From NCBI GenBank assembly GCA_031411495.1, contig JANOBD010000165.1, positions 124,001-188,000 on the forward strand: DNA of 64,000 nt, given 5' to 3'. Origin of the DNA: JANOBD01 sp031411495 (GTDB lineage Bacteria > Planctomycetota > Phycisphaerae > Tepidisphaerales > Tepidisphaeraceae). Made by a program: the position numbers and the translations under genes. Shown here piece by piece: positions 48,632 through 57,677 of this stretch (positions are counted from its first letter, which is position 1; each line of letters starts with the position of its first letter). Below the pieces are notes generated by a model. The model was not told the DNA's origin and did not search any database. It saw only the letters and a program-made list of their open reading frames with translations.

Positions 48632-50095
48632 TCAGGGCTCGCCCGCGGGCTGCGTCGCCGGCCGCTGCGGCTTGTCGGCGGGCATTGATGCGTTCCATGC
48701 CCGCAGCGCAGCAGAAAGGGTCCTGACGCGATCGGGCATCGCCTCGGCCAGGTTCTTCTTCTCGCCGATATCCGTCGAAAGGTCGTACAACTGCGGGGCG
48801 GACCCGTCGGCCATGCAGAGCAGCTTCCAGTCGTCCTGCCGCATCGCGAGATCTGGAAACGGTTCGCGCCTTGGCCCCGGCCGATCGGGCGGCCGACGCC
48901 AGAAGATCGGCGTCGTCCGCGCCGGCTGTTCCTTTCCCAGCAGCGTGGCCGCCATCGATTTCCCGTCGAAACGGCATTCTTCCGGCGGCTTCACGTTCGC
49001 GAGTTCGAGCAGGCTCGGCGCGATGTCCATCCCGACGACCACACTGCGCTCGTTGGTCGTGCCCGCATTCTCCGGCGCGATGAAACCGGGCGCCCAGATG
49101 ATGAATGGCTCGCGGATGCCCCCTTCGTAGAGATTCGTCTTGGTGCCGCGGAACGGCCCGGCCGAGCCCGCGCCCGGCTCGGGGCCGTTGTCGCTGGCGA
49201 GGATCACGATCGTGTTGTCGCGCAGTGCCGGCGTGTCCTTGAGGTGGTCGAGGAACTTCCCGAGTTGTTTGTCCATCGCCTCCACCACCGCGCGGTACAT
49301 CGCCGCCTTGGCCTGATCCTTCTGCGCCTCGGGCGGGAAGAACGGCGAGTGCACATCATCCGGCCAGAGGTTCACGAAGAACGGCTTGCCCTGCTGTTGG
49401 GCGTCGTCGATGAAGTCGAGGGCCGCGTCCGCAAAGCGCGCGGTCACGAACGACCGATCCACCCATTGGGTCTTCCCCCTGCCAAGCTTTTCGCTGGCGA
49501 GCGCGAGGCCGTTCTTCACCGGCGGCGAACCGTCGTGCTTATCCATGTAAACGAGAAGTCGGTCGCCGAGGCCTTCGAACTGGGTGAGCGATCGGTCGTA
49601 GCCGTAGTCGGTGATGAGCGGCGCTTCGCCGACGTCTCGCCCACCGCCCAGGTGCCACTTGCCGAAATGTCCGGTCGCGTAGCCGGCATCGTGGAGGATT
49701 CGCGGCAGGCTTGGCGCGTTGGGGTCGAGCCACTGCGCCATGCCGCGACGTTCGTTGGCCGCGCGGTTGTCGAGATACGAAGTGATTCCCCACCGCTGCG
49801 GATACTGGCCGGTGATCAGCCCGCAGCGCGACGGCGAGCAGATCGGCGCGTTGACGTAAAACTGGGTGAAGCGAATGCCTTCGCGGGCGAGTTGATCGAT
49901 TCGCGACGTGGCCGGCGCGCCCTTCGCATAGCAACCGAGGTCGCCGTAGCCCATGTCGTCGACCAGGATAAAGACGAAGTTGGGCCGACGCGGCGGCGTC
50001 GACGCCGGTTGTGCGCCGATCGAACTCGTCAGAGACAATGCCGTCACGGCACCGACCAGGATCGAACTCCAGCGATTCGTCGCTCTTTCCGCCAT
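48632..50095 (-). CDS. Secreted sulfatase (S1 family, CxPSR type)
   Basis: A 487-residue arylsulfatase-type enzyme. Signal peptide near residues 8-28 (ILVGAVTALSLTSSIGA); metal motif NFVFILVDDMGYGDLGC; the formylglycine signature CSPSR with Cys86, followed by CGLITGQYP; GKWHLGGG; and the second metal site ASDNGPEPG. It probably removes sulfate from polysaccharides in the periplasm or outside. The start at 50095 has a GGAGG site. The maturing enzyme is not in the window. It is divergent from yihY. Confidence 0.92.
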   Translation of the reverse strand: MAERATNRWSSILVGAVTALSLTSSIGAQPASTPPRRPNFVFILVDDMGYGDLGCYAKGAPATSRIDQLAREGIRFTQFYVNAPICSPSRCGLITGQYPQRWGITSYLDNRAANERRGMAQWLDPNAPSLPRILHDAGYATGHFGKWHLGGGRDVGEAPLITDYGYDRSLTQFEGLGDRLLVYMDKHDGSPPVKNGLALASEKLGRGKTQWVDRSFVTARFADAALDFIDDAQQQGKPFFVNLWPDDVHSPFFPPEAQKDQAKAAMYRAVVEAMDKQLGKFLDHLKDTPALRDNTIVILASDNGPEPGAGSAGPFRGTKTNLYEGGIREPFIIWAPGFIAPENAGTTNERSVVVGMDIAPSLLELANVKPPEECRFDGKSMAATLLGKEQPARTTPIFWRRPPDRPGPRREPFPDLAMRQDDWKLLCMADGSAPQLYDLSTDIGEKKNLAEAMPDRVRTLSAALRAWNASMPADKPQRPATQPAGEP

Positions 50096-50205
50096 CGCGC
50101 CTCCATTCCTGCTCTCGGGCAAACCCTCACCGTCGGCTCGGACAACCATCGACATACCAACGCCTGTCGATCGGTACAGTCTGGAAGCGTAACAAATGAA
50201 TCAGC

Positions 50206-51201
50206 ATGAGCACCCCAGGATTTCCACCCATGCCCGAAGAGATGACCGATCCGGACAATCCTGCCGTATCGAAAGAAGGCGTTGCCGCGCAGAAGAAGCC
50301 CGGCCTGTTTGGCGCCGTGAAGGAGATCATTCGCGAGTTCCTCGACGATGACGGCATGACGCAGGCCGCCGCGCTGGCGTTTTACACCGGCCTGTCGCTC
50401 GCGCCGCTGCTGACGATCGCAGTGTGGGCGACGCAATCCTTTCTCGGGCCGGAATCGAAGGACCAGATCGCGAACGTGTTTCAACAGGTCGTCGGCAAAG
50501 AGGCGGCAGCGCCGATTCACGAGCTTCTCAAGCCGGCGACCGTCGCTGCAAAACAGTCGCTGAACATCAGCGGGCTGATGAGCCTGATCCTCTTCGCGTT
50601 TACGGCAAGCGGCGTATTCGGACAGTTGCAGTCGTCGCTCAACACGATGTGGAATGTGGAAGCAGACCCGAAAAAGTCGGGACTCTGGATTTTCATCCGC
50701 AAGCGCCTCTTCTCCTTCGGCATGCTGCTGACGATTCTCTTCCTGCTGCTGGTATCGATGATCCTTTCGGTGGGCATCGAGGCGTTTTTTGGGAATTATC
50801 AGAGCGAGCACAAGCTCATCGCATCGCTGTTCAATGTCGCCGTCACGTTCATCGGAGCCACCGTCGTCTTTGCGCTCATGTTCGCTTACCTGCCGGACGC
50901 ACGCGTGCCATGGCGCGACACGCTCGTCGGTGCGGCCGTGACCGCTGCGCTATTCATCCTCGGGCGATGGGCGCTGGCGCTTTATCTCGGCCGCGGGGGG
51001 TATGAAACCAGCTATGGGGCGGCGGTGGGATCGTTTGTCGCCTTGCTGGTCTGGGTTTATTACACGTCGATCATCATTTTCCTGGGCACCGAGGCCACGC
51101 AGGTTTATGCTCGCCGGCACGACCACAAAGTCCGCCCCGAGGCACATGCCATTCAGGCCAAGCGACTGAAGCAGACCGTGCCGGCCGCCGAAACCGGTTG
51201 A
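50206..51201 (+). CDS. YihY/BrkB family membrane protein
   Basis: A 331-residue protein with six hydrophobic helices. It contains DGMTQAAALAFYTGLSLAPLL, the classic YihY N-terminal helix, and GAAVGSFVALLVWVYYTSIIIFLGTEATQVYARR near the end. Once thought to be RNase BN, the family is now of uncertain, possibly transport, function. It is divergent from the sulfatase and followed by two small membrane proteins. Confidence 0.88.
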   Translation: MSTPGFPPMPEEMTDPDNPAVSKEGVAAQKKPGLFGAVKEIIREFLDDDGMTQAAALAFYTGLSLAPLLTIAVWATQSFLGPESKDQIANVFQQVVGKEAAAPIHELLKPATVAAKQSLNISGLMSLILFAFTASGVFGQLQSSLNTMWNVEADPKKSGLWIFIRKRLFSFGMLLTILFLLLVSMILSVGIEAFFGNYQSEHKLIASLFNVAVTFIGATVVFALMFAYLPDARVPWRDTLVGAAVTAALFILGRWALALYLGRGGYETSYGAAVGSFVALLVWVYYTSIIIFLGTEATQVYARRHDHKVRPEAHAIQAKRLKQTVPAAETG

Positions 51202-51286
51202 TAAATCCCGACATAACAGATTCCCCGATGCCCATCAGGGCCGAAGGGTGGGATGCTTGTTTCAGACGTTTCAAGTGAGGTGAAAC

Positions 51287-51547
51287 ATGAGCGACATGCC
51301 TTCCATGGACCCCCTTCGTCAGATTCATCCGATGTGGCGCATCCACCTGTTCTTCGCCTGCGCGCTGGGCGTGGCCGGGTTCATCTGCATCATGACCGGC
51401 GCACTGTCTCAGATCGGCATCATCCTGCTCGGGCTCGCGCTCGCGTGGGGCGTCGGTTCCGTGGTCGTGGGGCTGTTTCAGCGCCATCACGATAACGTCG
51501 CACCCTTCGATGAACGAAAAGAGTTCACGAACATGGATATCGAGTGA
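51287..51547 (+). CDS. Small two-helix membrane protein, paralogue 1
   Basis: 86 residues: a polar N-terminus ending HPMWRIH, two helices (LFFACALGVAGFICIMTGAL and GIILLGLALAWGVGSVVVGLF), then a polar tail. It resembles the next small gene in layout and in the GAL..IGI.LL..A motif, so the two probably arose by duplication. Function unknown. A terminator follows. Confidence 0.6.
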   Translation: MSDMPSMDPLRQIHPMWRIHLFFACALGVAGFICIMTGALSQIGIILLGLALAWGVGSVVVGLFQRHHDNVAPFDERKEFTNMDIE

Positions 51548-51567
51548 CGCCGCGGGTGGCCATCCGA

Positions 51568-51621
51568 TGAGAAAGTGGGCGTCTTGCGACAAAGCGCATC
51601 TGACGCCCTTTTCATTTCTCA
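51568..51621 (+). terminator. Intrinsic terminator between the small membrane genes
   Basis: TGAGAAA (51568-51574) and TTTCTCA (51615-51621) are outer arms; GGGCGTC (51577-51583) pairs with GACGCCC (51602-51608), followed by TTTTCATTTC. An inner TGCG/CGCA extends it. Confidence 0.7.
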
Positions 51622-51671
51622 TTGCCCTCCGCACAAGAACGTGAGCATACTGATCCCTGAGGAGGTGTCCT

Positions 51672-51917
51672 ATGAGTGAGCAACTCGACACCCAACCGGG
51701 GCAGGTTCGGACCCATAGCGTCTGTCACACCTTCTGCTGCGTGCCGGCAGGGATTGGCGTGCTGGGCATCGTGTGCTTCGCAACCGGTGCGCTGGTGCCG
51801 GTAGGCGTAGTACTGCTGCTGTTCGCGATCGTACTCGGCACCGTCGCGTGGATCGCAAGCATCTTCGACGCCCGCTACGACAAATCGCACCACTACGACC
51901 TCACCAATGAAGAGTAG
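51672..51917 (+). CDS. Small two-helix membrane protein, paralogue 2
   Basis: 81 residues with two helices (AGIGVLGIVCFATGALVPVG and VVLLLFAIVLGTVAWIASIF) between polar ends; the GAL-x-PVGVVLLLFAI pattern parallels paralogue 1. The ribosome site is GAGGAGG. It has its own transcription unit because a terminator precedes it. A hairpin (about 51924-51948, AGGCGG/CCGCCT) lies between it and the convergent cysC. Confidence 0.6.
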   Translation: MSEQLDTQPGQVRTHSVCHTFCCVPAGIGVLGIVCFATGALVPVGVVLLLFAIVLGTVAWIASIFDARYDKSHHYDLTNEE

Positions 51918-51950
51918 GTCGTGAGGCGGACATGGTGATGTGCCGCCTGG

Positions 51951-52481
51951 TCAGAGCAGCCCGCGCGACTCGAGATAGGAAACGATTCGCCCGACGCTTT
52001 GGTCGACGGTCTCGCTGGCGGTGCGCAGTTCGACTTCGGGCGCGAGCGGCGGCTCGTATGGATCGCTGACGCCGGTGAAATTGGCGATCTCGCCTTTCAT
52101 GGCCTTCGCGTACAGACCCTTTACATCTCGCTTGGCGCACTCTTCGACACTGGCGTTCACGTAGATTTCGATCACGTTGTTGTAGGTGCGTTTGATCTCA
52201 TCGCGCACATCGCGGAATGGGGAGATGGCCGCCACCAGCGCGACGCCGCCGTGACGTGCGACCAGGTCCGCCACCCAGCCGATCCGGCGGATATTGATAT
52301 CGCGGTCTTCCTTACTGAAAGTGAGTCCGCGAGAGAGGTGCGTGCGGACGACATCGCCGTCGAGCAACTCGACCTTCTTGCCGCGCGATTCGAGGATCGG
52401 CGCGATCGCCGAGGAAATCGTGCTCTTCCCCGCGCCGCTGAGGCCGGTGAGCCAGAGGATGAAGCCTTGATGGTTGGGCAT
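51951..52481 (-). CDS. cysC: Adenylylsulfate kinase
   Basis: A 176-residue APS kinase that phosphorylates APS to PAPS. Walker A GLSGAGKST, then LLDGDVVRTHLSRGLTFSKEDRDINIRRIG, and DVKGLYAKAMKGEIANFTGVSDPYEPP. The start at ATG 52481 gives family length; the frame runs on upstream into a repeat element. It is downstream of cysH on the same strand. The sulfurylase (CysD/N or Sat) is not in the window. Confidence 0.93.
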   Translation of the reverse strand: MPNHQGFILWLTGLSGAGKSTISSAIAPILESRGKKVELLDGDVVRTHLSRGLTFSKEDRDINIRRIGWVADLVARHGGVALVAAISPFRDVRDEIKRTYNNVIEIYVNASVEECAKRDVKGLYAKAMKGEIANFTGVSDPYEPPLAPEVELRTASETVDQSVGRIVSYLESRGLL

Positions 52482-52495
52482 GGTGAGATCGGATG

Positions 52496-52649
52496 AAACG
52501 CGAAGGCGCGAAGAGCGCGAAGTTGGGACGCGAAGAATGCGGACTCCGTTGCCTGGATTTTCTGGGCAAATCAGGAAGTTTCTCCATTTCGAAGGGGCCC
52601 GCCAAACCAAATGCAGGCATCGGCAACTCCATTGCCGTTCTTCGTGTTT
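52496..52649. repeat. CGCGAAG-type imperfect inverted repeat between cysH and cysC
   Basis: AAACGCGAAG (52496-52505) faces CTTCGTGTTT (52640-52649), 10 bp with one G-U pair. The left side continues as repeated CGCGAAG words to about 52537. It fills the gap between the two genes and its right arm contains part of the cysH stop codon. It is a divergent member of the CACGAAG family. Confidence 0.55.
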
Positions 52650-53391
52650 AAGACTCCTTTCCTTTTACCGTCAGCGAAACCGCTTCCGCCGGCGCATGCA
52701 ATCCGCACTCGGTCTTCATGAACCCCAGCCAGCGGCCCGAGCGGGCATCTTCGCCGGGCAGCGGCTTGGCGGTGCAGTGGGTGCAGCCGATGCTGGTGTA
52801 GCCTTCGTAGAGCATCGGGTTGATCGGCACGCCGTGCTCGCCGACGTACTTCATCACCTGCTCTTCGCTCCAGTGAACGAGCGGGCAGACTTTCCACAGG
52901 CCGAACTGCGCATCCCACGAAATCACTTCCGCCGCGGCGCGGGTGGAGGACTGGTCACGACGGATCGCGGTGATCCACGCATCCAGGCCGGTCATTGCGG
53001 TTTTCATCGGCGCGACTTTGCGGATCGAGCAGCACTTGGCCGGATCGCGCGCCCAGAGTTCCGGGCCGAACTGTTCGGCCTGCTGTTCGAGCGAGACGTC
53101 CGTGCGGACGCGGCGAACCTTGATGCCGTACCTGGCCTCGACGCGTTCGATGAGTTTGTAGGTGTCCTTGAAGAGGACGTCGGTATCGAGGACGAAGACG
53201 TCGAGGTCCGGGTCTTCCTTGATGGCCATGTCGAGCAGCGCCATCCCGCCCGCGCCGCCGAACGAGCAGCTCAGCCCGATCTTCCGACCACCACTTTTGG
53301 AAAAGTGGCGCACAGCCGCGGTGACGATCGCGTTCGCGTCTGTCTGATCGATGCCGGCGAGCCAGTCGAGGGAATCTGTTGGCGAGGCCAT
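52648..53391 (-). CDS. cysH: [4Fe-4S] adenylyl-sulfate reductase
   Basis: 247 residues. The PP-loop-like motif is SCSFGGAGGM; the paired cysteines KCCSIRK and GCTHCT are the CC...CxxC iron-sulfur ligands that mark APS reductases rather than PAPS reductases; the catalytic Cys is in TECGLH at the C-terminus. It reduces APS to sulfite. It is first of a likely cysH-cysC unit. Because APS is its substrate, the adjacent kinase competes for APS, perhaps to feed sulfotransferases. Confidence 0.9.
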   Translation of the reverse strand: MASPTDSLDWLAGIDQTDANAIVTAAVRHFSKSGGRKIGLSCSFGGAGGMALLDMAIKEDPDLDVFVLDTDVLFKDTYKLIERVEARYGIKVRRVRTDVSLEQQAEQFGPELWARDPAKCCSIRKVAPMKTAMTGLDAWITAIRRDQSSTRAAAEVISWDAQFGLWKVCPLVHWSEEQVMKYVGEHGVPINPMLYEGYTSIGCTHCTAKPLPGEDARSGRWLGFMKTECGLHAPAEAVSLTVKGKES

Positions 53392-53486
53392 AGCAAAAGC
53401 ATAGCGGGCATCGATTCACCTATCAATCTATCGCCGAATAGGAGTTTGATCGCCCGCTCCAAAATCATTCCCGACCGGAATTTGCA

Positions 53487-53888
53487 TCAGGTCCGCAGTC
53501 GGGGCGTGCGGGACGCGGTGAGGGCACGCAGCAACAGAAGCGACCCGCACCCGATCGCCGCGCCGATGGAGTTGGCCAGCTCATCGTACAGGTCAAACGT
53601 GCGATCGAAGCTCGGCTGAATGGTCTCGATGGCAAATCCGAACGCCGCTACGCCCAGGAACGCCAGCAGCGTCGGCCGCCAGCGCGGGCCCAGAAACGAG
53701 ACGCTCACCAGCACCGCCAACACCGCATACGCCGCCGCATGGCGGTATTTATCGGAAACGCTCTCCAGCGGCACATCCTTGCCGGGCATCAGCGAGAGGA
53801 CGATCACGGCAATCGCGTAGAGCACGGTGGCGCTGCGCGCCAGGAGTCGCAGCCAGTTCGGATAGGTTCGGGGCATCGCAGGATTCAT
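53487..53888 (-). CDS. VanZ-like family membrane protein
   Basis: 133 residues, four hydrophobic helices. VanZ family features: SDKYRHAAAYAVLA and the FAIETIQPSFDRTFDLYDELANSIGAAIG signature with conserved Glu, Asp and Asn. The family confers teicoplanin tolerance in enterococci but is widespread with unknown role. The start at 53888 is chosen because the upstream frame lies over the pectate lyase gene. Confidence 0.75.
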   Translation of the reverse strand: MNPAMPRTYPNWLRLLARSATVLYAIAVIVLSLMPGKDVPLESVSDKYRHAAAYAVLAVLVSVSFLGPRWRPTLLAFLGVAAFGFAIETIQPSFDRTFDLYDELANSIGAAIGCGSLLLLRALTASRTPRLRT

Positions 53889-54016
53889 CGGTCGAATGTT
53901 ATACGCAGTTTCGTTCGACGCAGGTACGCGCGGCGCAGGTGGAATGAATGACCTCACGCACCTGATACGCGCGCGATCGGAAATCGTTTCGCTTCGTCGT
54001 TCGACGACGGGGCCGC

Positions 54017-56647
54017 TCATGATCGTCGGCGACGCGAAAACGCCAGCGCCGCCAGCGCTGCCAGCGAGGTCGGCTCGGGTACCAGGCTTCGCGCAGCGAT
54101 CCAATCGGATTCGAACTGCCCGAGCGATTGACCGCTGCTGAACGCCGATCCTTCCGCCAGCAGCTGCGAGCCGTAATGCTGCGCGACGGTGAGCAGGTCA
54201 TCAAACTCGGTGATGCCGTTGCCGGAGAAATCGCCGGTCGCCCAGGTCTGGCCGGCCTGTTCGTAGCTCTGCGCCAAGGCGAGCAGGTCGTCGAAATCGA
54301 CGTCGCCGTCGACATCGGCATCGCCGGGCAGTGTCGCGGTGACTTTCACGCCCGTCGCATCGTAGGTGACGGCCAGCCATTTGTTCGCCGAAAGCTGGTG
54401 ACCGGCCACGGTGGTGAAGTGTCCCGTCACGGTGCCGGCCGAGAGGATCGTGTGCGCCACGAGATTCGCCGGGTCGTAGCCGCCGATGCGCGAGAGCACG
54501 AGATTGCCGCCGAGCGAGGCATCGCCTGTAACGGTGATGGAATCATGGGCGGCGGTGGTGGTTTGAAACGTCGTGGCGGCGCTTGCGCCGCCAAGGTCGA
54601 TCGCGAGCGTCCCCGCGGCGACGGTGAGGTTGCCGGTGATCGCGGTGCGGCCCGCGACGCCGACGTCGCCGGGCGCGAAAACGGCGGCCGCGCCGTTGAT
54701 TCGAAACGTGCCGACGCTGCTTTGAGCCACAGAGGAGCGCATGTTGGTCGCGTCGATCCCGGCCACGACGAGCGTTCCGCCTGTGAAGCCAAAGACGCCG
54801 CTCGGCGCGGAGCCGACGCCGATCGTCCCGGCCACCATCAGCTTGCCGCCCGCGAGCGCCAGCTCTCCGGCCGCAGTCGCGCCCCCGCCGATCACGACGT
54901 TCTGCCTGACGAAGAGTGAGCCCGAGTTCACGGCGAGCGTGCTGCTGGAACTCGACGTCGTGCCGAGCACGATCGAGCCCGCATCCTGTGCAATCGCATC
55001 GACCACCGCATGTGCGCCGTCAATTGTGACGGTATCAAACCGTGACGGCTGCCAGTTGCTCACCTGCGCCGGGTCGGGATTCGCATCGAAGTTCGTGCAG
55101 AGTGCGAAGCGACTGCTCGTCGCGCCGGTGAAGGCGATCGGGCTTGGGGCCGGGAACGCGCCGACCTCGTTCAGGTACTCTTCCACGTTGCTGTACTGGT
55201 CGCTGTCGTAATCGAGCTTGCCGTCGCTGGCGAGGTTCGGGTTGAGCCCGCGCTGAAGCTCCCATGAATCCGGCATGCCGTCGCCATCGGTGTCGAAGCC
55301 GGCGGGCCGCGCGACGGTCGGCGTGGCGAGCAGTGCTGAGAGTTCTGCCGCGTTCGGGCCGGTCGCGCCGATGCCGTCCACCGGCCCGGTGTTGGTCAGG
55401 ACGTTGTTGACGATCCGCGCGTCGATCGCCTCGCGGTTCCACCAGTTGTTGCCGACGTAATTCACGACCTGCCCGTACGCATTGGCGGCGAGTTGTGTCG
55501 AGACACTCGCGGTCGCGAACGGTGTGGCCATTTGCGTAAGAGTCTGGTCCGTCACCGGCGTCGACACCTGAAACGCCGCCCATCCGCGGTCGGTACCATT
55601 GGGCACGCCGCCGGGATTCGCCAGCTTGTCCGAGTCGATGAAGTTGCCGCCCTGATAGACCTGGGACGTGACGTTCTTGTCGACGCTGAAGGCGAGGTTG
55701 GCATTGGCGGTTGTGTTCGGCCCGGCCACGAGGTAGTTGCCGACGTAGTTCACATCGCTGTATTCCTGCTCCGGCTCGCTGCTGCCGCCGGTGTAGCTGG
55801 CGCGGTCGCGCCAGTTGTAGACGACGTTGTTGCGGAAATCGGCGGTGAGCTTCGTGGCGTTATACGATCCGAAGCGCGCCTGTCGGCTGGCGTTGTTGGC
55901 GTAGAGGTTGTGGTGAAAGCTCATGCTCGAATCCACCTGTGGGCGGAGTAGCGAGCCATACGCGTGATCGGTGCGCAGCGCATCCGCGATGAGCGAGTAT
56001 TGAACCGTGACGTTGGTGTTGTTGTTCGTGACCGAGAGATTCTCATCCGTTCCCCACGTCGCGGATACGTGATCGAGGATCATGTTGGTCGCGACGGTGT
56101 CGCCCGCCCCGCTGCCGCCGGCGAAGGTGATGCAATCGGTGTTGCCCGTGACTGCCGCGCCTCGGCGGAAGGTCATGTAGCGCATGACGAGGTTGCTCGT
56201 CATCGTGTTGTTCGACTTCGTGATCTGGGTGGTGTTGCCGTAAACGGTGACCGGCGTCGGCGCGGTCTGACCGGCGATGTAGATGTTGTTGACCGTCTTG
56301 ACGTCGAGCGAGCCCGACGTGATGTTGAACACGCCGCCCACGTCGAACACGACGATGCGATTGCTCGCCTGCTGCTTGGGAGAGGTGGGCGTGGTGTAGT
56401 CGTAAAACGCGCCGCGGAGCGTGCCGAAGGCGGGCTTACCGGTGGACGGGTTGATTGTGTCCGCCGTCGTCGTGACGTGATAGACCGACGCTGTCGCGAG
56501 CCACCCCGCGGCAGGCATGGAGCCGGCGAACGTGCCGCCATACCCTTCGGCGCCCGGGAAGGATGGATTGGCGGCAAGCGAACACTCGCCGAGCGCAAGG
56601 GCAACCGCGAGCGCGATCTTCGTTGTTGTGGCACTGGGGCGATCCAT
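54017..56647 (-). CDS. Pectate-lyase-like protein with dockerin-like motif and PEP-CTERM
   Basis: An 876-residue exported protein. Signal peptide (TKIALAVALALGECSLA); then NPSFPGAEGYGG, the entry motif of pectate-lyase-like parallel beta-helices (about residues 30-450), with repeated NIYIAGQT and NTDCITFAGG turns. Next a calcium turn FDTDGDGMPDSWE, a Gly/Ala-rich autotransporter-like beta region, and DADVDGDVDFDDLLALAQSY / GNGITEFDDLLTVAQHY, two dockerin-type calcium loops. It ends PEPTSLAALAALAFSRRRR, a PEP-CTERM tag. It probably cuts pectin or a related uronan and is sorted by exosortase. Confidence 0.82.
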   Translation of the reverse strand: MDRPSATTTKIALAVALALGECSLAANPSFPGAEGYGGTFAGSMPAAGWLATASVYHVTTTADTINPSTGKPAFGTLRGAFYDYTTPTSPKQQASNRIVVFDVGGVFNITSGSLDVKTVNNIYIAGQTAPTPVTVYGNTTQITKSNNTMTSNLVMRYMTFRRGAAVTGNTDCITFAGGSGAGDTVATNMILDHVSATWGTDENLSVTNNNTNVTVQYSLIADALRTDHAYGSLLRPQVDSSMSFHHNLYANNASRQARFGSYNATKLTADFRNNVVYNWRDRASYTGGSSEPEQEYSDVNYVGNYLVAGPNTTANANLAFSVDKNVTSQVYQGGNFIDSDKLANPGGVPNGTDRGWAAFQVSTPVTDQTLTQMATPFATASVSTQLAANAYGQVVNYVGNNWWNREAIDARIVNNVLTNTGPVDGIGATGPNAAELSALLATPTVARPAGFDTDGDGMPDSWELQRGLNPNLASDGKLDYDSDQYSNVEEYLNEVGAFPAPSPIAFTGATSSRFALCTNFDANPDPAQVSNWQPSRFDTVTIDGAHAVVDAIAQDAGSIVLGTTSSSSSTLAVNSGSLFVRQNVVIGGGATAAGELALAGGKLMVAGTIGVGSAPSGVFGFTGGTLVVAGIDATNMRSSVAQSSVGTFRINGAAAVFAPGDVGVAGRTAITGNLTVAAGTLAIDLGGASAATTFQTTTAAHDSITVTGDASLGGNLVLSRIGGYDPANLVAHTILSAGTVTGHFTTVAGHQLSANKWLAVTYDATGVKVTATLPGDADVDGDVDFDDLLALAQSYEQAGQTWATGDFSGNGITEFDDLLTVAQHYGSQLLAEGSAFSSGQSLGQFESDWIAARSLVPEPTSLAALAALAFSRRRRS

Positions 56648-56762
56648 GCGTGTCTCGCTTTCGTCGAATACGGCGGTCAGACATCTGCTTCCATCGATAC
56701 GAACAGGGCGCTGACGTACAGCCGTCAACGCCCCGTTTCTCTTCCCTAAACGTCATTGTGGC

Positions 56763-57677
56763 TCAGCGGCGACGGCGGAGCACGCCCATCGCCAGCGCGC
56801 CCAGCGCGAGCGATGAAGGCTCGGGCGTGATAGCAAGTTCAACCTTGAATTGTGTCGTGTCGAACGACAACGCAGTCGCCTCCGGCGTTCCCGGGCGAAT
56901 CGCAAAGGTATCGAAGCTCAGCGGCTGCGGCGATGCATCCGAGTACGTCGCCGACAAATTCACGTTGCCGCCGACAATCGACTGGCTGATATCCGCGCCA
57001 GTGGCCGTCTTCTCAATCGACCACGTGAGCGTGTAAGGCGTGCCGTCGGCAAATCCGGGAGTGGTGCCGGCAACGGTTGCCATGGTCGCGTCCTGGGAGT
57101 AGGCGGCGGCGGTGCTCAGGATGTTGTTCGCGCCGCCGGCGACTGCCCACTCCATGATGCGGAACGCGTTGTTCGCGCCGATAGTGCCTGCCCGCATGTT
57201 CATGAAGATGCCGTAACCGCTGTACACCTGGTTGGCGGGCGTTCCGTCCGCGGAGAGCCGAGTTCCGGAGTCGACGATCGCCAGTCGCATGTCCTGGTTG
57301 CCGGTGCCCGTGGTCGTCGTGCCGGTGAGTGAATAGACCCACGTCAGCGTCATCTTGTCACCAACGTTGTTCAAGGTGACGGCGCCCGGCGAGAAGTACG
57401 AAGTGAGCGACATGGACGCAGCAGCGCCCGCGGCGTTCACCATGTGACCGGCAGTCATGGTCGTGGTCGAACCCGATCCCGAGCGGTACCAGGCGGCTTC
57501 GATATCGCCGTCGAGATCGGCGTCGGTTCCATTTTCGGAATACGTCGGAGCGGCCGGGTCGGTGCGGTCGGCGTCGCCGAACCGGTCGTTGACGATGATC
57601 GCCGCGGACGAGAACGCCGACAGGGATGAGACCGCCAGCAGGGTGCACACCAGGGACATTTCGGAAATACGCTTCAT
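56763..57677 (-). CDS. PEP-CTERM secreted protein
   Basis: 304 residues. Signal peptide (LVCTLLAVSSLSAFSSA), an all-beta Thr/Ser/Gly/Ala-rich body with no catalytic motif, and a PEP-CTERM tail TPEPSSLALGALAMGVLRRRR. The GAGGAGGAA ribosome site supports strong expression. It lies 115 bases upstream of the pectate lyase gene on the same strand, so the two may be co-expressed. It could be a carbohydrate-binding or matrix protein; unknown. Confidence 0.78.
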   Translation of the reverse strand: MKRISEMSLVCTLLAVSSLSAFSSAAIIVNDRFGDADRTDPAAPTYSENGTDADLDGDIEAAWYRSGSGSTTTMTAGHMVNAAGAAASMSLTSYFSPGAVTLNNVGDKMTLTWVYSLTGTTTTGTGNQDMRLAIVDSGTRLSADGTPANQVYSGYGIFMNMRAGTIGANNAFRIMEWAVAGGANNILSTAAAYSQDATMATVAGTTPGFADGTPYTLTWSIEKTATGADISQSIVGGNVNLSATYSDASPQPLSFDTFAIRPGTPEATALSFDTTQFKVELAITPEPSSLALGALAMGVLRRRR

